DNA from: Neelides folsomi
Taxonomy: Eukaryota; Arthropoda; Collembola; Neelipleona; Neelidae
Length of the DNA: 48,175 nt
Direction of reading: 5' to 3'
Assembly (NCBI GenBank): GCA_034687125.1
Contig: JAQGBZ010000435.1
Span: 1 to 48,175, forward strand
The translations under genes and the position numbers were made by a program. Of this stretch, positions 28,601 through 43,600 are shown piece by piece (the stretch's first letter is position 1; each line of letters starts with the position of its first letter). A model generated the notes under the pieces. It did no database searches. It saw only the letters and a list, made by a program, of their open reading frames with translations, and was not told the DNA's origin.

Positions 28601-31600
28601 TATTTGAAATGCTGTTGGGTTTCTGTTCTTTATATCTTGATATATTTCTTGTTCAAAAGGTGAGTTTCTTCCCAAGAGGCTTCAATGGGCAGAGGAGTCA
28701 TGTACAAGAATCATGAGGAAAATACGAATTTCCAACTTTTCTTCAGACGTTATTGTTATCTTATTACTTATTATTCCGCTACGACGCTTTTTCACCCCAT
28801 TCTCCGATCCTCCTCTTCAAAATTTTTCAAGCGTTTTTGTGGTAAAATTGATTGGAAGAGACAGGTAGCGGTTTTGAAGCGTGACAACACTCAATATTTT
28901 TCTTGAACTTATAATTTATAAACATGAAATATTGAAGTCGTGGCATGTTCGAGTGGAAGATGCGACATGAAGAATCTTCTCAATTCATAACAATTTGCGG
29001 CTGTTTGTTGCTCGTCACATTTCAAATCGCACGATGCGTCCCATAAACCTCCACAAACATTTTAAACTTTTTACAGTCAATGAAAATGAAATTTTAATTA
29101 GAATTTATTATACAATAGTACATAAATACTTAAAGTATGGAGTATAGCGAAAGTAGGTAAGTGCAGTAGTATTTGCTGTAGTATAGTAAATAAAAGAAAG
29201 AATTTGAAAAATTCCTTTTATTGATTTTATCCCATTTGAAATTTATAAAGTACGTAAATGTACACGCGAATTTCGAAATCCTCGATCTGATGCAAAAAAT
29301 GTGTAAATGTAGAGAGGTGGTTTTTATATCAATGTGAGAAGGTCAGGAGTGGTGGAGGAAAAGACGAGTGAAAGCTGAAACCTCAGATTGAATAATTTAC
29401 TAACATTAGATTTTCTTTTTCTTCTCTCTTCAGCCCTTCTCTAAAGCTTTTTTCCCATCCTTGCAATCCAAGGCCTTGGTCTACAGAGCAATGGAAATTC
29501 CCACTTCCACGTATACTTAATAGAAGATATATGTAGGTAAACTCTGAATCAAATCCGAGAGAAGCACATGAGACCTCTACGTTCAATTTCTTTCCACACA
29601 CGTTTAAAATTTATTTCAAAAGGGTTGGGTTTGAAAATTAAATTTTCCATCCTCTGGATCCTCTTCTTCAACTTCTCCAAGATTTCCAAGTGCTTCTTCT
29701 AGTAAAGCCGATTAAAGCATTTCTATCTCAATTCTTCTCCTTGTATACTTAAATAATAAATGGTATTTCCACAACAAGGTCAAGTAGCGTGCAAGAGGTT
29801 AAAATCTCTGATTTGTATCTTTGGTATATTGTATTTGTATGTACGAGTTTGTATATCGTATGTATCATACAATTTGTATATGTATGTAATATTCGGTTAA
29901 GGGGAATGATTTGATTTAAGCTTTCCACTTTTATAAGTACGCAGTTGAGAAGGAAAAGTTTTAAGCCCATCTGCTTATTTGACTCAGGATCAATTGTGAT
30001 CGATAGGTCGTTAATATCATATAGACTTGATTTATAAATCTGCCAAACCAGCAATTTAATTCCACATAGTCCTTTCGCTAACATGAAGTATATCGCATTC
30101 TTTTTTAGTGTTTCTTTAAATATTCAAAAAAATGCTTATCTGAATATTCGGTAGAATAGACACCAAGCAGCGTTTGAATGTTGTCTATAAAATTTTACAA
30201 CTTTGGTTGTTTTGAAGAAGTTTTTGAAATTTGATGAAGGGAAAGAAACTTCGTTTCGGCATTTTTCCTCAATCACTGTCAGATTTACATGAAAAGGGGT
30301 TCCGATTGTCGTTCATTCTGAGGCATTTGATTCGTATTGGAAAGTGATATGATTTTAAAAATATGGTCCTTCGACAAGGAAGTTGGCCTTGTGAATGACG
30401 TGAAGGGAGATAAGAGAGATAAACATAAGGTTTTTTGAATGTTGGCCAATTTCGCCCGCTTGGCGCTCTTAACTTGGTTCATTGCCCCTTTTTTTCCACT
30501 TGGGTCTCTTCCTCTTTCTCCTCAGGAATTGGGGAATCTGTAAATTGGGAGAAAATCTTTTCCTCCAATCCAAATCTCAAATTTTCACATGCCAGAGGTC
30601 TTTTGCAACGATTTATTTTTCATGATAATAGCAAGAATGGGTTTTATTCCTTACAACGCAACTCGCATTTGCTCCATCATTTGCCATTTATACTCTTCTT
30701 ACATTACACAAGGATTCTTACATATTAGATAATGTTACATATTTTAAACGGAAGGCGATTTAGGTTAATTTGTGAATTTAGCGATAGGGATGTTTTATCA
30801 ATGGCGAAAAGAGTATTTGCGTATCTCTCCAATTGTAAGTTTCTTTCAATAAAGAGCATTTAAATTGAAACTGATTGAGGCGACAGGAGGCGACAGGACA
30901 AGAGACCCGATTTTGTATGTAAAGTCTATTGGTCTCTTGACGGCGGCTCCACATGCAAGCTTCATTTTGAATCGGATTGAAAAGTTAGTTAGCTTCGCTC
31001 AGTCTTCATTACCAGATTGGAGATAATACTTATATTATTCTTTGTTACAATCTCTCGTCATTATTATTACTACGATGATTAAGCTCCCTCACATGTTGGG
31101 AGTAAATTTGAAGCAAATGGGTCTTTTGCACGATTCTTTCCCTTTCAATATCAAGTCGTGCGGAAATTCTGGAAAAGTTGAGCTTCATTAGGCATAATAC
31201 TTCCAGCTATCAAATTCTCCATCAGTTAAATTCTTTATTTCATTCATTATGGGAAGGTGTGAAAAAAGATAAGAATTATTAAAGTTCATTTCCACAATTT
31301 GCACTTTACATTGGAAATAACGTTATTTTATGACTTCTGATAAATACTCTTATTGTACTATTTAAATAGTTTACATAAATTTTAGACCTTTTGAACATTC
31401 TTCAAGATGATATTAGTTTTGAGTTTTGATAGCATGTACCATACATAGTACTATCACACATAGTATAAAACAGTATTGTTAATTCTTTGGCAAATTTTCA
31501 TTTACTTTTACCATTTTATCATCAGCAATATTTTAGAACAATATTAGCACATGCTTGAAAAATGATATATTGCTCTGTATAAGTTTTCAAATTTAGGTTC

Positions 31601-34600
31601 TGGTTAACAAATAGTCTTCGCTCAGGTCTACGCCTACTACTCAAATGCACATATAGCTCTCCTTTATTCTTATTTCTTACTGAGAAACTCACTTTGTATG
31701 CCAAATTACCGGCAGGAGCCTTTTTTCATTCAGATTGACACATTTGACACTTCCTTATAATTCCCATTTCGGCTCTCTTGAGAATATAAAGTGAGTTTTT
31801 GAGTGAAATATCTCTACATGGTCGTAGGTCCTTTCTCTTTAAAGCTGCCTTCTTATTTTAAATATAAAAACTGTGTATTTGTATGTATAAGATATGAGTG
31901 TAGTCTGTAGTACAGATATTTATGAAATATATTCAAGATCTTACCTAAATAGAGTGTTCACACATGAGCAAGCTTGGGCTATATCTTACAGATATTTTGA
32001 ATTACCTTGTAAGATTTATGGGCAAGAGAGAAAATTGTATATTAAAAGAATTGATTAATTACACATGAAAAGGAGCGAATCAAATGAGTTTCACAAAGTT
32101 TATCGATTCTTTTCTTAATGTCCTTCCTTCCTTTCGTAGGTGGTTACAAATTACTCTGTATGGTTTGCTTCTATTTCGTGACTTTCTCTTGATTTCTCAA
32201 TTTGAAAACTTTCTTTTCCCGACATTATTCTTGAATTTCACAGAAGACAAATTAGGAAAATGTATTTGAGTTAAGATATATACATAAAATATAGGAAAGT
32301 CTGAAAATTATGCATAATAATATACCAGAAACTTTATACTCAATACCGATTCAATTTCTGGTTTGAATCATGAATATATTATCATTTTAGATTATAATAT
32401 ATTACCTATGTCCCTCGTACAGATACTTATGAATTTATATGAGTAAAGCTTGAAAACTAATTTTCAATAGAAATAGGTTTATAGAGTTTTTGAATATACT
32501 TAGAGCAATGCTTATATCATTTAAAACTTTCAATAAACTTAAATATAGTTAGACATATGCTTTTATTTATCCAAAAAGCAAAAGAACCTTAGAATTTGAT
32601 TTTTCAAACTCGTTTGCGACATCCTCATGACTAGAGAATTAGAGCGTGCTGTGAAGAGCATTGAAGTAATATTTCTAACCGTAATGTATAATCGTTGGGA
32701 ATTTTGAAGATTACATAAATTGGGAAAACTTTCGTTCTACATTCACTTGGTTCAAATTCAAACATTAATGCCGCCTATCACCTATGTAAATATTCTCTTT
32801 TAATGATGCTCTATAAGCCTTTTTGATGATCCCACAATATTACTTTCATCTTTTCTAATACAGTCTTATAGCTTCTGGCAAGATTCTGAAAAGACCAAGA
32901 ATAAAATTAACTACGAATTTATAGATCAGGATAAAACTTTACAAAAAATTTTTGGAATCCTTTTGGCTGTTTTCATTTTACTTAAAATTTCTAATAATTA
33001 GTGAAAAAACTTACAATTTTGGTTTGTTCACAGTATCATAATTTTCTTCAGAGATTTATTAAAATTAAAATTACATATAGATAAGTAGCATAATTGTGAG
33101 TAATAGCTGTTCGTGTTTATGTAATAAAGGGATTAGAAAAATTTATGAGCTTATAAATTTAAATAAATAAAGTAATAAATAGGTGTGATAAGGGAAAATG
33201 GCCATTAGGGTTCGAGCTTTTGAGCCTAATTAAATCCACAGGAAAACTATTAACTTTGAATTCAACATGGAAGTTGTATTATCTAATGTACCAAAGTAGT
33301 TATATCCTCTTTAATCATTTATTATTAAAGTCTCTTTTACTTTTACGGCTCTCTTTCATATGAAATTAAGAGGAGTTTAATAAAGTTCGAGCTCTTTAAG
33401 TTAACTCTTAATGTCTTCCCTCTTCCTTTATATAATTGTTCATTAAAGAGATTTAAGGAAAGAGAAATGACATATTGAGAAAATTATTAAGCAGAAATTA
33501 AATTTTCTTTTAATGGTTAAAATAATAGGCCAAAATTGGTGATATAAAATACCATCTATTACAATTATCTCAAAAATTTTCATTGTATTACGAGAGAAAA
33601 CTACGTCAATTTCTCACAACGTTAGTAACTTCTCATAACATTAGTTAATTTCTCAGCTTAATTCACGATATTATAAAGTTGACTTGATTGACGAGATTTA
33701 AATGATTGAAATTCTTTCAACTTTTATCAAAAACTTCAAAAGTTTAATGAAGTTTCTAATCAGGAAAATAGATTTAAGAGGAATAAGTGATTAATCAAAC
33801 TTTGGATAATTTCTTTTCAAGAGTTAAAATTGGGATTCAACTTTTCCAATCAACATTATTGAAATGTTTCCCATCCTAGTTTTATTAGATTGCCGTAAAT
33901 GAATTAATTGGGATTACAAGAATTTCAATTGCGAATAAAAGTTGATCAATTTACGCATTTAAAATTTTCATTAATAAATTCCAAGTATTGTTTACTACAT
34001 TTTTCGTAAACAATTATAGAGTACTTACTCATTGTTCGTTAAAAACTTTACTCATTTATTAAAACTTTACTTCCCTTTATTGAGAGAAAATGAAAATGAG
34101 AAAGATTCATATTTATTACGAAAGATTCAGAGGGAAAAGGATTGAGGTGTGATTTAGCATGTGGAAAGTCTTTTTGGAGGATATAGTTTTATAGCTTTCT
34201 TTAGAAGTTTAGTTTATATGAGAGTTAATTAGGAAGATTCTCCTCAGCTGGTCCAGCTAGACCTGACAATGAAGAGTGACATTGTGGGAGCGTAGAAGTT
34301 CCTTGTTGAAATTAATTAGCCCCCAATCTGACTTTTACGACATGGAATGATGTATGGGCTCCAAATTCTATTCCTTCGCATTAATTCTTCTTCCCTCTCC
34401 TTTTCATGGTTGTAGTTAGTAAATCTCTTACTTTTCTGCTTCCTCATAATCTCTTCACTCCAGTCTGGTTAGAATGTTCTTGTTCTTTTAATTAAATTAC
34501 TCTCACTAGGACAAGTGTGAAATATGTTAAATTATTAGTAATTATTTCTCTTCCAAATGTATTAATGCTCAAATGTGCATTTTCAGCTCCACGAATTGTA

Positions 34601-37600
34601 ATATAATTTAATGAAACCAACTAACCTGTTAATAACAATCAAGAACAAATGCTCTTTGAACTGCATATATAACATAACGAGCTCCGTTTCATGTAGCAAT
34701 TACATTTCATGGGTGATATTTCTTTAACCGCAAAACACTCAAATTCGCGGATGAGCAAATTGTAGCTTAATTAATAGTAAATATATACCTAATTAAGTTG
34801 CTGAACAAATATCGTTTAGTGTAATATGTGTAGGATAAATTCATAAAGGAAAAAATGAAACCATTTGTGAAAGATACAAATTGTATTTGGGCTTGTAGAG
34901 AGAATAGGAAAGTTAGTTGGAATGGATTTGGAAGATGTGGATTGGACGTTCAGCTAGATCAATTAATTTCATTTCAACTCAACTCACATATCGAAATCAT
35001 TTATAGTGAACATACAACGAAGAAAAAATTAATGTAATTGTATTATAAAAATGAGATGCAAAATATTTTAAAGATTACATATTATTATCTATCAAGAACA
35101 CATTTTGTATGTAACGTAGATATTATGAATTTATTCATGTATGTATTAGAATCTTTGAATGATTCAATTTCCCAATTTAATTCTATTATTTCCATTCGCT
35201 TTCTTTCTGTAAGCCCTTATGGAAAATTAGATAAAGCTTTTTTCCAATTTTGAATGAATATTTCAGGTATATTAATGAATATGTATTCAGTAGATCGATA
35301 ACTTATGTCTTACAATGGGATTACAATAGCAATAGATAGGGCTTTCATGTTCATGATATCAATTTTCCTTTAGTTGAAGACTTAAGAGCACTTAACGTAA
35401 AAATGTATTTTATTTATGTATCAACTTTGATTCAATTTTTTGGATGGGAAATACAATATTTCTCGGAGCGGTCTTTTTCAATTCAGATCCATAATCGAAT
35501 TTTTACAAATGACGATAAAAATTGATTTGTACTGAATATATTATATCCTGTCTAAGCATAAATAAATTATATTGGCTTTTATTGAATTTGAAAATTAAAC
35601 TAATAAAATGTATTTTATTTTAGAGTTCTAATGCGTACGTCCGTGATCAATGGTATCACTCGATCATTTGGAAAGTAAGTAAAGTTACATTTGATATTTT
35701 AAATGTTGCTTTCTTGATAACACATGCCTTTAACTTTAAGTACCATATAGGCACCATAATCTTCATTACATATCCATATTCATTACATATTACATAAATA
35801 TAGTATAGTATTTGTATGTATAGTATACAGTACGTATTTTACCTGTAGGTAAAATATTGGTTATTTTACTATCTACTAAATTGATAGTAAAAAGTAACAA
35901 ATACAAAAAGCCTTGCGTGTGAAATTAGCCGATTGAACATCCTTTGTCAGACAGTGGTAGTCAATAGAACATTAATGATTTTATGAAGATTTATTACAAA
36001 AGCTGAATAAGGATTTATACACAACCACTTATAATAAATGATCTGACAATGAAAAGAAAACGCAAAGATCGCACAATTCTTTTTAATACTTTCTATAGCG
36101 TGTAATCACCCAATTTATTGCAATTTTAGCTAACTTGTATTGATGAATTACGTAATGAAAAAGAAAGGATTTTTTTTATTTCATCATATTTCATGTAGGT
36201 ATAGAAAGTACAGTATAGAAAGAAAGAAAGAAAGGAAAGATCACAAAATGAGATATACGTAAATAAACAAAAAAATAAATTATATCTCTAACCAATTAGG
36301 TGGAGTGGTTTTTAAAACAATAATTTATTTATTGTCTCTTTTTAGAAAAACATCTTCAAGTACCAGAACTTAATGAGATCATCTAAAAGACCGGAAGTCA
36401 TCTTGAAAGAGTTAAAGGTAAGAATATGTACTTTAGTATATTGAGTTAAAATACAATGTTCAATTTTCCATACTTTTCATTTCCGCTGTCTTTCGTCTAT
36501 GCCAAACAAAAAGCCAACAACAGATACCTAATCATACTTACATAATCACAATTAAATAGATTGATGCGTTTGTGTTGAAAGAGTCACTCATAATGTAAAA
36601 GAAATTGTTTGAAATGCTTTAATTTTCAATTCCTAATTCAATTGGTAAATCCATAATGAACAGAGTAGTTCATAACTTTTCTTGTTGAGCTTCGAAAAGT
36701 TAAATGTGTTTATATCTGCAAAAATTGAATCTTAAAAAGTTTTAAGCAGGGAAACTTTGGAAAGTTGTGAAGGACAAAATTAAAAGCCGATTATAGCTTT
36801 ACGTATAGCAATTTTAAAATTTGAATATTTAAATGAAACCCTGAGATGATAAGTATAAAGAATCTGAGAGAACTCGGAGAGAAAGTTTTCCCAAACTTCA
36901 TGGCCTTCCTCTGTGTGCTGTTGGAAATAATGGAGTTTTGAGTGAATGACAGAGAATTGAAAGAGAGGAAATAAGTGAATGAGTTGAAAAGGAAGAAGAC
37001 AATATTCTTAAGGATAAATTTAAAACTTAAAAACTTTCCTGGTTCTTTACTACTTCCAAGAGAGGTTTATGTTTCGGCTGGAGAGGACACTTATTTAATT
37101 GATTCGAAAACTGAAGTTTGTAAAACTTTTGTCCCTTATTGCCCTCAGAATCCATTATCCCCTTGAAGAACAAAACAATTAATTCTGTAAGGAGCTCAAT
37201 TAAAAGTTAAATTAATAGAGAAACGAAGTATTTTCTCCTCTATTCGCAAATTAATTTTTCTCTTTTCTAAGCATTTCCTTCCAAACTCAATCTCCTTTTC
37301 TTAATTGGATTCCCTAATTGCTCAAATGAATTTTTGGTACGGATTCTTGTTACAGTTTAAAATTAAGTTTTGCCTGACACCCTAGCTCAATTTTATAAGG
37401 GTTGGGGGTTTCATTATTAGAATCTTTATCTATTGCAATAAGCTTCAGGAGACCTTTAAGCCTTGGACTTGTTTAAATGTCTCGTTGAACATAATAATAA
37501 TGGTTCATATTTTGACACTTATTTGGGAAAGGAGATAAATGGGTTTCATGTGATCAACTATGCATAGGAACTTTTGGAACTGTCTGTCTTTGGAATGTTT

Positions 37601-40600
37601 ATGGGAGGAAAAGGAGAGAGGGGATATTTATTGCTAATCCAAAATGTTCCCATCATCCGAAATATGTGTGTCTACTTAATTTATGACTCCATTTTGGCTG
37701 AAACAAATGTGAGCAGAAAAACATGTCTACTGTAAAACCCACAAGAATTTCCTTCCGCCGGAATTCACTTTACAATTATATTTGCCATTACCTCTATGCA
37801 CTTTTATTTTACTCTTTTCTGAGTATTTGTATCGTATGTTTAATTCTCAATGGTCGCTAATTGAAAAAGCATGTTCATGTAAAAGGTTTTATTATTTAAT
37901 CATTTAGCTAAACTAATTATATCTCTTATTAGCAATTTCCGTTTTTCCTTATTTAGTTGTTTTTAATAAAGGATATTGGCATTAAATGGAAAATATAGAT
38001 TTTTCAACTATTAAAAATAGAAATTTCGTTTCTGTTTGAATCACACACAAAAGTATCTAAAAGTACCTACATAAATAAATATATGTAAAGTACAATACAT
38101 GTACTTACATACTACAATACATGTAGGATGTATGTATTTATGTAAGTATAAAACATTTGTATATTCGTTACTTTATTACTTACATGACGTGATTTTTTTT
38201 AAAAAAAATCGATACTAACATAAATGTAATACGTTGACAAATGGAAGTTTCATAAATGTGAATTAGATAAAAAGCATACCTACTTAGAATTCAAGACCAA
38301 AATCAATTTTGTGTGACTGAAAGCAAAGAATTCGATATTAGAGCTAGGAAGGAAATAACGAAACTTCAAAAAGAGAGAGCATGAGGAAAGTAAAGCTTTA
38401 TATGTATGCGTACATAAGTTTGTAAACATGACACTTCCAGACACTTTCAACTGTTGACAAAAGCTTACGAGAACATTGCGTTTTTTCAATAGGGAGACCG
38501 ATTTCAATTCCGATTTCATAACACTCTTTCTCTCTTTCAAATAGCATAATTGAAAACTTTCCCATGTTTTTCTTCCCAGGATTTTCCCATTGTTCAGGAG
38601 TTGTTTCACTTTTCCAACCGTTTCCTTTTTTATATTTACAATGCATTATGAATATTCTTCCCTAAGAATTATTTTCTTTATTTATTGAACAAAGAAAAAC
38701 TTGCAATTCACAATGGTCATTTGAATTCTTGTGCTTTCGAGCATTAAATAAATTATTCTAAAATTTCATATGCCCTCATTCACAAAGAAATTCACGTTCT
38801 AGACCATTTTGGAGCATGGGAATTTGAAAAATATTATAAAAGTGCTTTATGGGTAGAAATAATGTAGGAAGGAAAACAAGGTTCCTTTCATTGTTAAACA
38901 ACTCTAAATTGTTCGTTGGAACTTTACTGACTGAGTTGGTATGCATTTATGAAATTTCATAAAGGACTATTCATGAATTTCTTCTGCACGCATGAGGATT
39001 CTTCGAAATGTCGTTGTTCATAATGAGAAGGAGAGGAATAAAAATTCTTAGCCATCTCTCTCCATGAGTCCTCATCAGACATTTTAATGTCGCTGCCATT
39101 CACTCCAAACTCAGGCATAGTTCTAATGGAATGTGTAATAATGTAATTGGGGGTTCGTTTGGGGGCCGAGGTTCATTTTCATTAGTGATCAACTGTCTCA
39201 TTACGAATAATTATGTCAAATTAATTTTCTCCAAATCCTGGTAGTTTCCTCCTCTCATGCTGGGCGCAACTCATGGGGAAAGAGATCCATGGCGGATGTT
39301 TATACATAGATTATTTAGGTATTTGCGAATACCTCCGTTTATAAAGCCCGTGTTGTCCTTTTGTTGTGTAGTAAACGTGAGGTCCTAAGAGAGAGATAAG
39401 AGGACGAATTCTTCTAGCAAACATTACGATCGAACATAATCCTCTTCCAAAGCGGATTCAAAGGAGACATTTACATTTTAGCTTATCTCAACTCAAAGGT
39501 TTGAGCCAAACCACTAGAGACACGGAGACACCATATCTGTCACAAAATAAGCTTTAGATTTTAGATCCTCCTTTCCCTACACAAATTTATAGGAGACAGG
39601 GGCCTTGCAATTTTAAGTTTCAATGCAATCGCAATGCAATCCATATAATCCAAACTCTTTAAGACGATCACGAAAGCAATTTACAATGAGAAAATTCATG
39701 TAAGTGCATAAATAATTCATATAAGAAATATCATTAACCATAAATATTCTACGTAAATATGTGAATATTACAAATATTGTAGGTATGTCCCATACATGTA
39801 TAAATATTTATGATACGAGTGCTCGTACATAAATTGGAGGTATGTCAAATGTAGTGTCAAATGTCAAATGTCAAATTTCTAATTCTCGAGGCACATCGTG
39901 AATTCATGGAGTAGTGCTGAATATTATCTAGCCTTTTGTTTTATTTTTTAAACTGGGAAGAGAAAATTAACGTTAGAATTTTAAGAATCGAATTGGGGTT
40001 TTATGCAAAAGAATGATTTTACTATTCTTACAGTAAGAATAGTAACGCACTTGGTAATGAATTTCTTTGCTATTAAATAATTCACGGGTCAAGTTGAAAC
40101 TGCCAATGCGTTATACATTTGAGATATAAGATTAACTGGAATTGTGGGTCTTTGGAGCGGAAGCTGTTAGGAACGAGGATCGGATAATAATGAATGAAAA
40201 CTGTTACGGCGACCTCCGCTGGGCACATTGGAAAGCGAAAACGGCCTTTTTGAACTCTTTTACTCCGAATCGGATGAAATTCCTCGGAATTTCATCGCCA
40301 TTTGGAAAAAAACTAGGCGTGGTGAAATCCCAATAGGAAAACTAACCGTCTTACATCTATTCTGATTGCGGTATTTCACACGTGACTCGAAGACTGTGGG
40401 AGATAATGATGGAGGAATAGGGAATGGGTTGAGTATAAGTGGAAGAATAGAAAAAAGGGATTGTCCTTTAATTTAGTAGGTATATCGGAGAAAACTTGAA
40501 GAGATGTCTCTTTCAGATGAGCAAGGGATTTTCTAAGCTTTTCTTCTTCTCACAAGATGAGGGAAGGACGAGGGAAATAACATGGTTGGCTTGTAATAGG

Positions 40601-43600
40601 AAGAAAGACGTTTAGGATGGGACTCATGCAAAAAATCTTATCCACTCAATCTTGAGTATCTCCGGTTCAAGTCATCCATTCGTCATTGTCAGTTGAAAGG
40701 AGTCTAGAACAGAGAATGGCCCTATCGTGGTGAGACATATTTTCCTATCAACTTCATCCACAATGAAATATGCAGCCCTTGTCTCTTTCCCCGCTTGAGA
40801 AAGAATTTAATTTTACCTTTTATTTACCATTTCTTCAAATTCATAAATATACCTTCTAACTATTGTAGTTGGAAATGTTCACAGGTTCACTGTGAAATAT
40901 AATTTTCAAGGGATTTGGAAATAATCAGCATGACGGTCGTGGCTGGGCAAAGTTATATTATGTAAGGATATTATCATAATGTATAAATGTATGAGGAGAG
41001 TATTCTTATTAAATTCCTCGTTCCATTTTCAACCTTAGTAAATAATAGTGTGTCCGTCGATGTGGATATGATGCATGCATGGAGGAGTTTGGGGTTTTGG
41101 GTCGGAATGAGGTTATTTCGGGAAAAGTTCGTTTCTCAACCCATTCTTGTGGGAATTGGGGGGCCTGTTTGGAATCGGAGTAAATGAAGATTATTCGTCT
41201 CCCCTTGACTCGCACTTTCCTCTTTTTCCAACTCTCATTGTAAAGTATTGGGGAGGGAAAGGGCCTTCGATTGGGCCCGAATCGGAGCAGTTACGAAAGC
41301 GGAACTTTTTTATTTTCTCCTTCTCTCCCACAGTTTCCATCTTGAAGGCCGAAGGTTTTATCTCCTTTTCACTCCCACTGCCTCTTCCATGTACATTGCT
41401 CATTTTATAGCAGGGAAATCAAGCTCTCGATAAAAATAATGGAATGCGCTTTCCCTTTATACTTTATCATCAAGATATGAATTCATGTATTTTTATTTAT
41501 TTTCTTAGATGGAACGTTCAGTTCCTCTTTGGTCACTTGGGATCGAAATGGTTAAAAGGGTTTGAAAAAAACCGAGATCTGGTTACGAGATGATAAGGAA
41601 AAAGGAAGAATGAACGATTTGGCCCTTGTTATAAAAATGGGTCCATTAATGCTAATTTAAGTGAATTGTAGTCAGCCTTAATTTGAACATTAATAATAAA
41701 TGGTCTTTCACCCATAGTATGTTAATATATTCAAATTGAGATTGAAAGAAGGGTCAGGACCAATTGGTATATAACGCTTATGGGGAAAATGTCTATGCAC
41801 AGCTTCGCTCAATCTTTTATGTTAGGAACTTGATAGCCATTAAAACCTAACGCTGAAGGATCTCTTCCTTTTTGAAACCTTCTAAAGTGGCGGTAAAACA
41901 AATAAGAATTTTCTAAAATGCTTCAAGTTTGTCGTCGAGATGAGTCTTAGGTCTTAAGGAGAGGAAAGTGGTTCGAGGATCTAATGATGATCAAAACCTT
42001 CAAACCATTTGGATAATGGGATGAGGTCGAAAGAGGAATATAATCTATTATGACACGTCAATAAATTTTCTCTCCCGTTTGCTCTAGGGCAGCATTGGAT
42101 GGGTCTTTATCATGTAAAATACATTCTGTGGTTGAATCTCGTTTCAATTTATGAAGAATGCGTGATTCTCTCATTGTGATTCTCCTCACATGGCTGTTTA
42201 AAAATTGGGGAATTTCCCCAGGTCCCCAACCACATGAGGATGGAGAGTTACACTCACTCAGATATAAGTACTTAAGTCCCCAAACATCAAACTAACCTTT
42301 TGTTCTTCTAAACTTTTTACCTATTATTACACTTTTCTCCTCCTTATATTAATTTCATATTGGCTCCTATTATAAAGATCCTCAAATAATAATAGTAGTG
42401 GATCTCTCTTTGAGAAAAGAGGGAGATTGAAGTTTGTGATTGGAATATTGTTAAAGACCAGACGGCGGTGTCGGAGGTCGTGAAGATTGCGGACCAAAGG
42501 CCTATGTACACAATGCATCTGAACCCAAAACCTTTATAGGAGATTGGGTCTGTGCTTAAGGCCCTTGGAATAGGATTTCTCTTTTCTCCATTCAATCCCA
42601 GGCGTGTTCCTGGGAATTTCACTTTTTTCCAACTCGTAGGAGATGGGTTTAAAGGAGATTGCGGGGACGAGGGCAGGATGGGATTTTCACACGGAACTTC
42701 ATTTCACATTTTCCACACTCTTCGACATCCTCTTGAAGGAGGAAAGAAGGTGATATGAGCCAGATTCTCATATAAAAGACCCATTCCAAAAGACCTTTCC
42801 TTCACCACATTTTCACTTCACTCAACTCTCACTCAACTTTAACTATAATAACCATCCCTTTTCATCCATTATTTTGATATAGCAAAGTCCAACTTAAAGA
42901 CTCCATTACTTTACTGTTGTATTGTATTATTACATCTATTGTATTATATTATAACATCTTTTGATATAAATTATACAATAATATATCATGATTTAAAATT
43001 TATGGTTTTATATTGATTAAACTTTTGGGAGAAAGTTAATATAAAATTTTTTCTTGTTTAAATTGCATACATTGCAAAAGAAAGAGAAAAAGAGATTAAA
43101 AATAAAGGGTGTTCCTTTTTCTTCAGCGACGGATGGCACTGACTGAGCCAATTCCTTGGTGCGTCGAGGAATTTTCAAATTGCGTAATATTGAATGGAAC
43201 AGAATGTGGTAGTGATTTTTCTTCGATCCTTTGTCACATCTCAAAACCTCTCCCCTTTGACATGGACATAGACCCTTGAGATTTGTTGGAATCTCGAACA
43301 TACACATATGTAATAACGGTCCTGGTTGGGTCCTGGTACTTTGGAATTGCAATACGACCCCTCAGATCCAAATTCGTATATTTGACTAGGACCCGTCTGA
43401 GAATGGATGTAATGGGAGATGGGTGATTCTAAGCCCCGGAACCTCTTTTTCTTTCCCTCCAAACACACATTTCTGTCATGGAAAGTATTTCGGAGATAAT
43501 GCGGCCTTAATGTTCTCTTTCTTCCACACATCTGGGAAAACCGGGCATTGTATGTTAAAAGGAATTGTATGCTATGCTTCACGAGCGGGCATTAGGTAGT

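Larger units (their letters stand above)
22887..35623 (+). other. CMIP: CMIP intron 2 (12,737 bp), repeat-bearing
   Basis: Begins with the weak GTCTTT donor and ends TTTATTTTAG. It carries the 85-bp hairpin at 23281-23365, a mariner-type terminus ending at 23528, a nested palindrome at 24955-24990, the 557-bp mariner-like element at 27300-27856 and a short tandem duplication at 30877-30896. Apart from these it is AT-rich with scattered GC-richer patches (26620-26880, 28050-28200). No additional CMIP exon is required, because exons 2 and 3 join without missing residues. Confidence 0.9.
35675..36345 (+). other. CMIP: CMIP intron 3 (671 bp)
   Basis: Bounded by GTAAGT and CTTTTTAG. It holds two adjacent hairpins (35835-35898) and an (AAAG)n run at 36217-36240; the rest is AT-rich. 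It is the shortest intron in the window. Confidence 0.92.

Noticed and set aside
40668..40690. GGTTCAAGTC, another tRNA B-box look-alike
   Set aside because: Flanking bases do not form the 5-bp T stem and no A box is in place.
41009..41410. Four overlapping frames on both strands in intron 4
   Set aside because: Open in several frames because of a local GC rise; none resembles a known protein.
43017..43582. Overlapping minus-strand frames of about 110 codons
   Set aside because: Composition is simple, no motif or domain is recognisable, and no splice-linked partner was seen.
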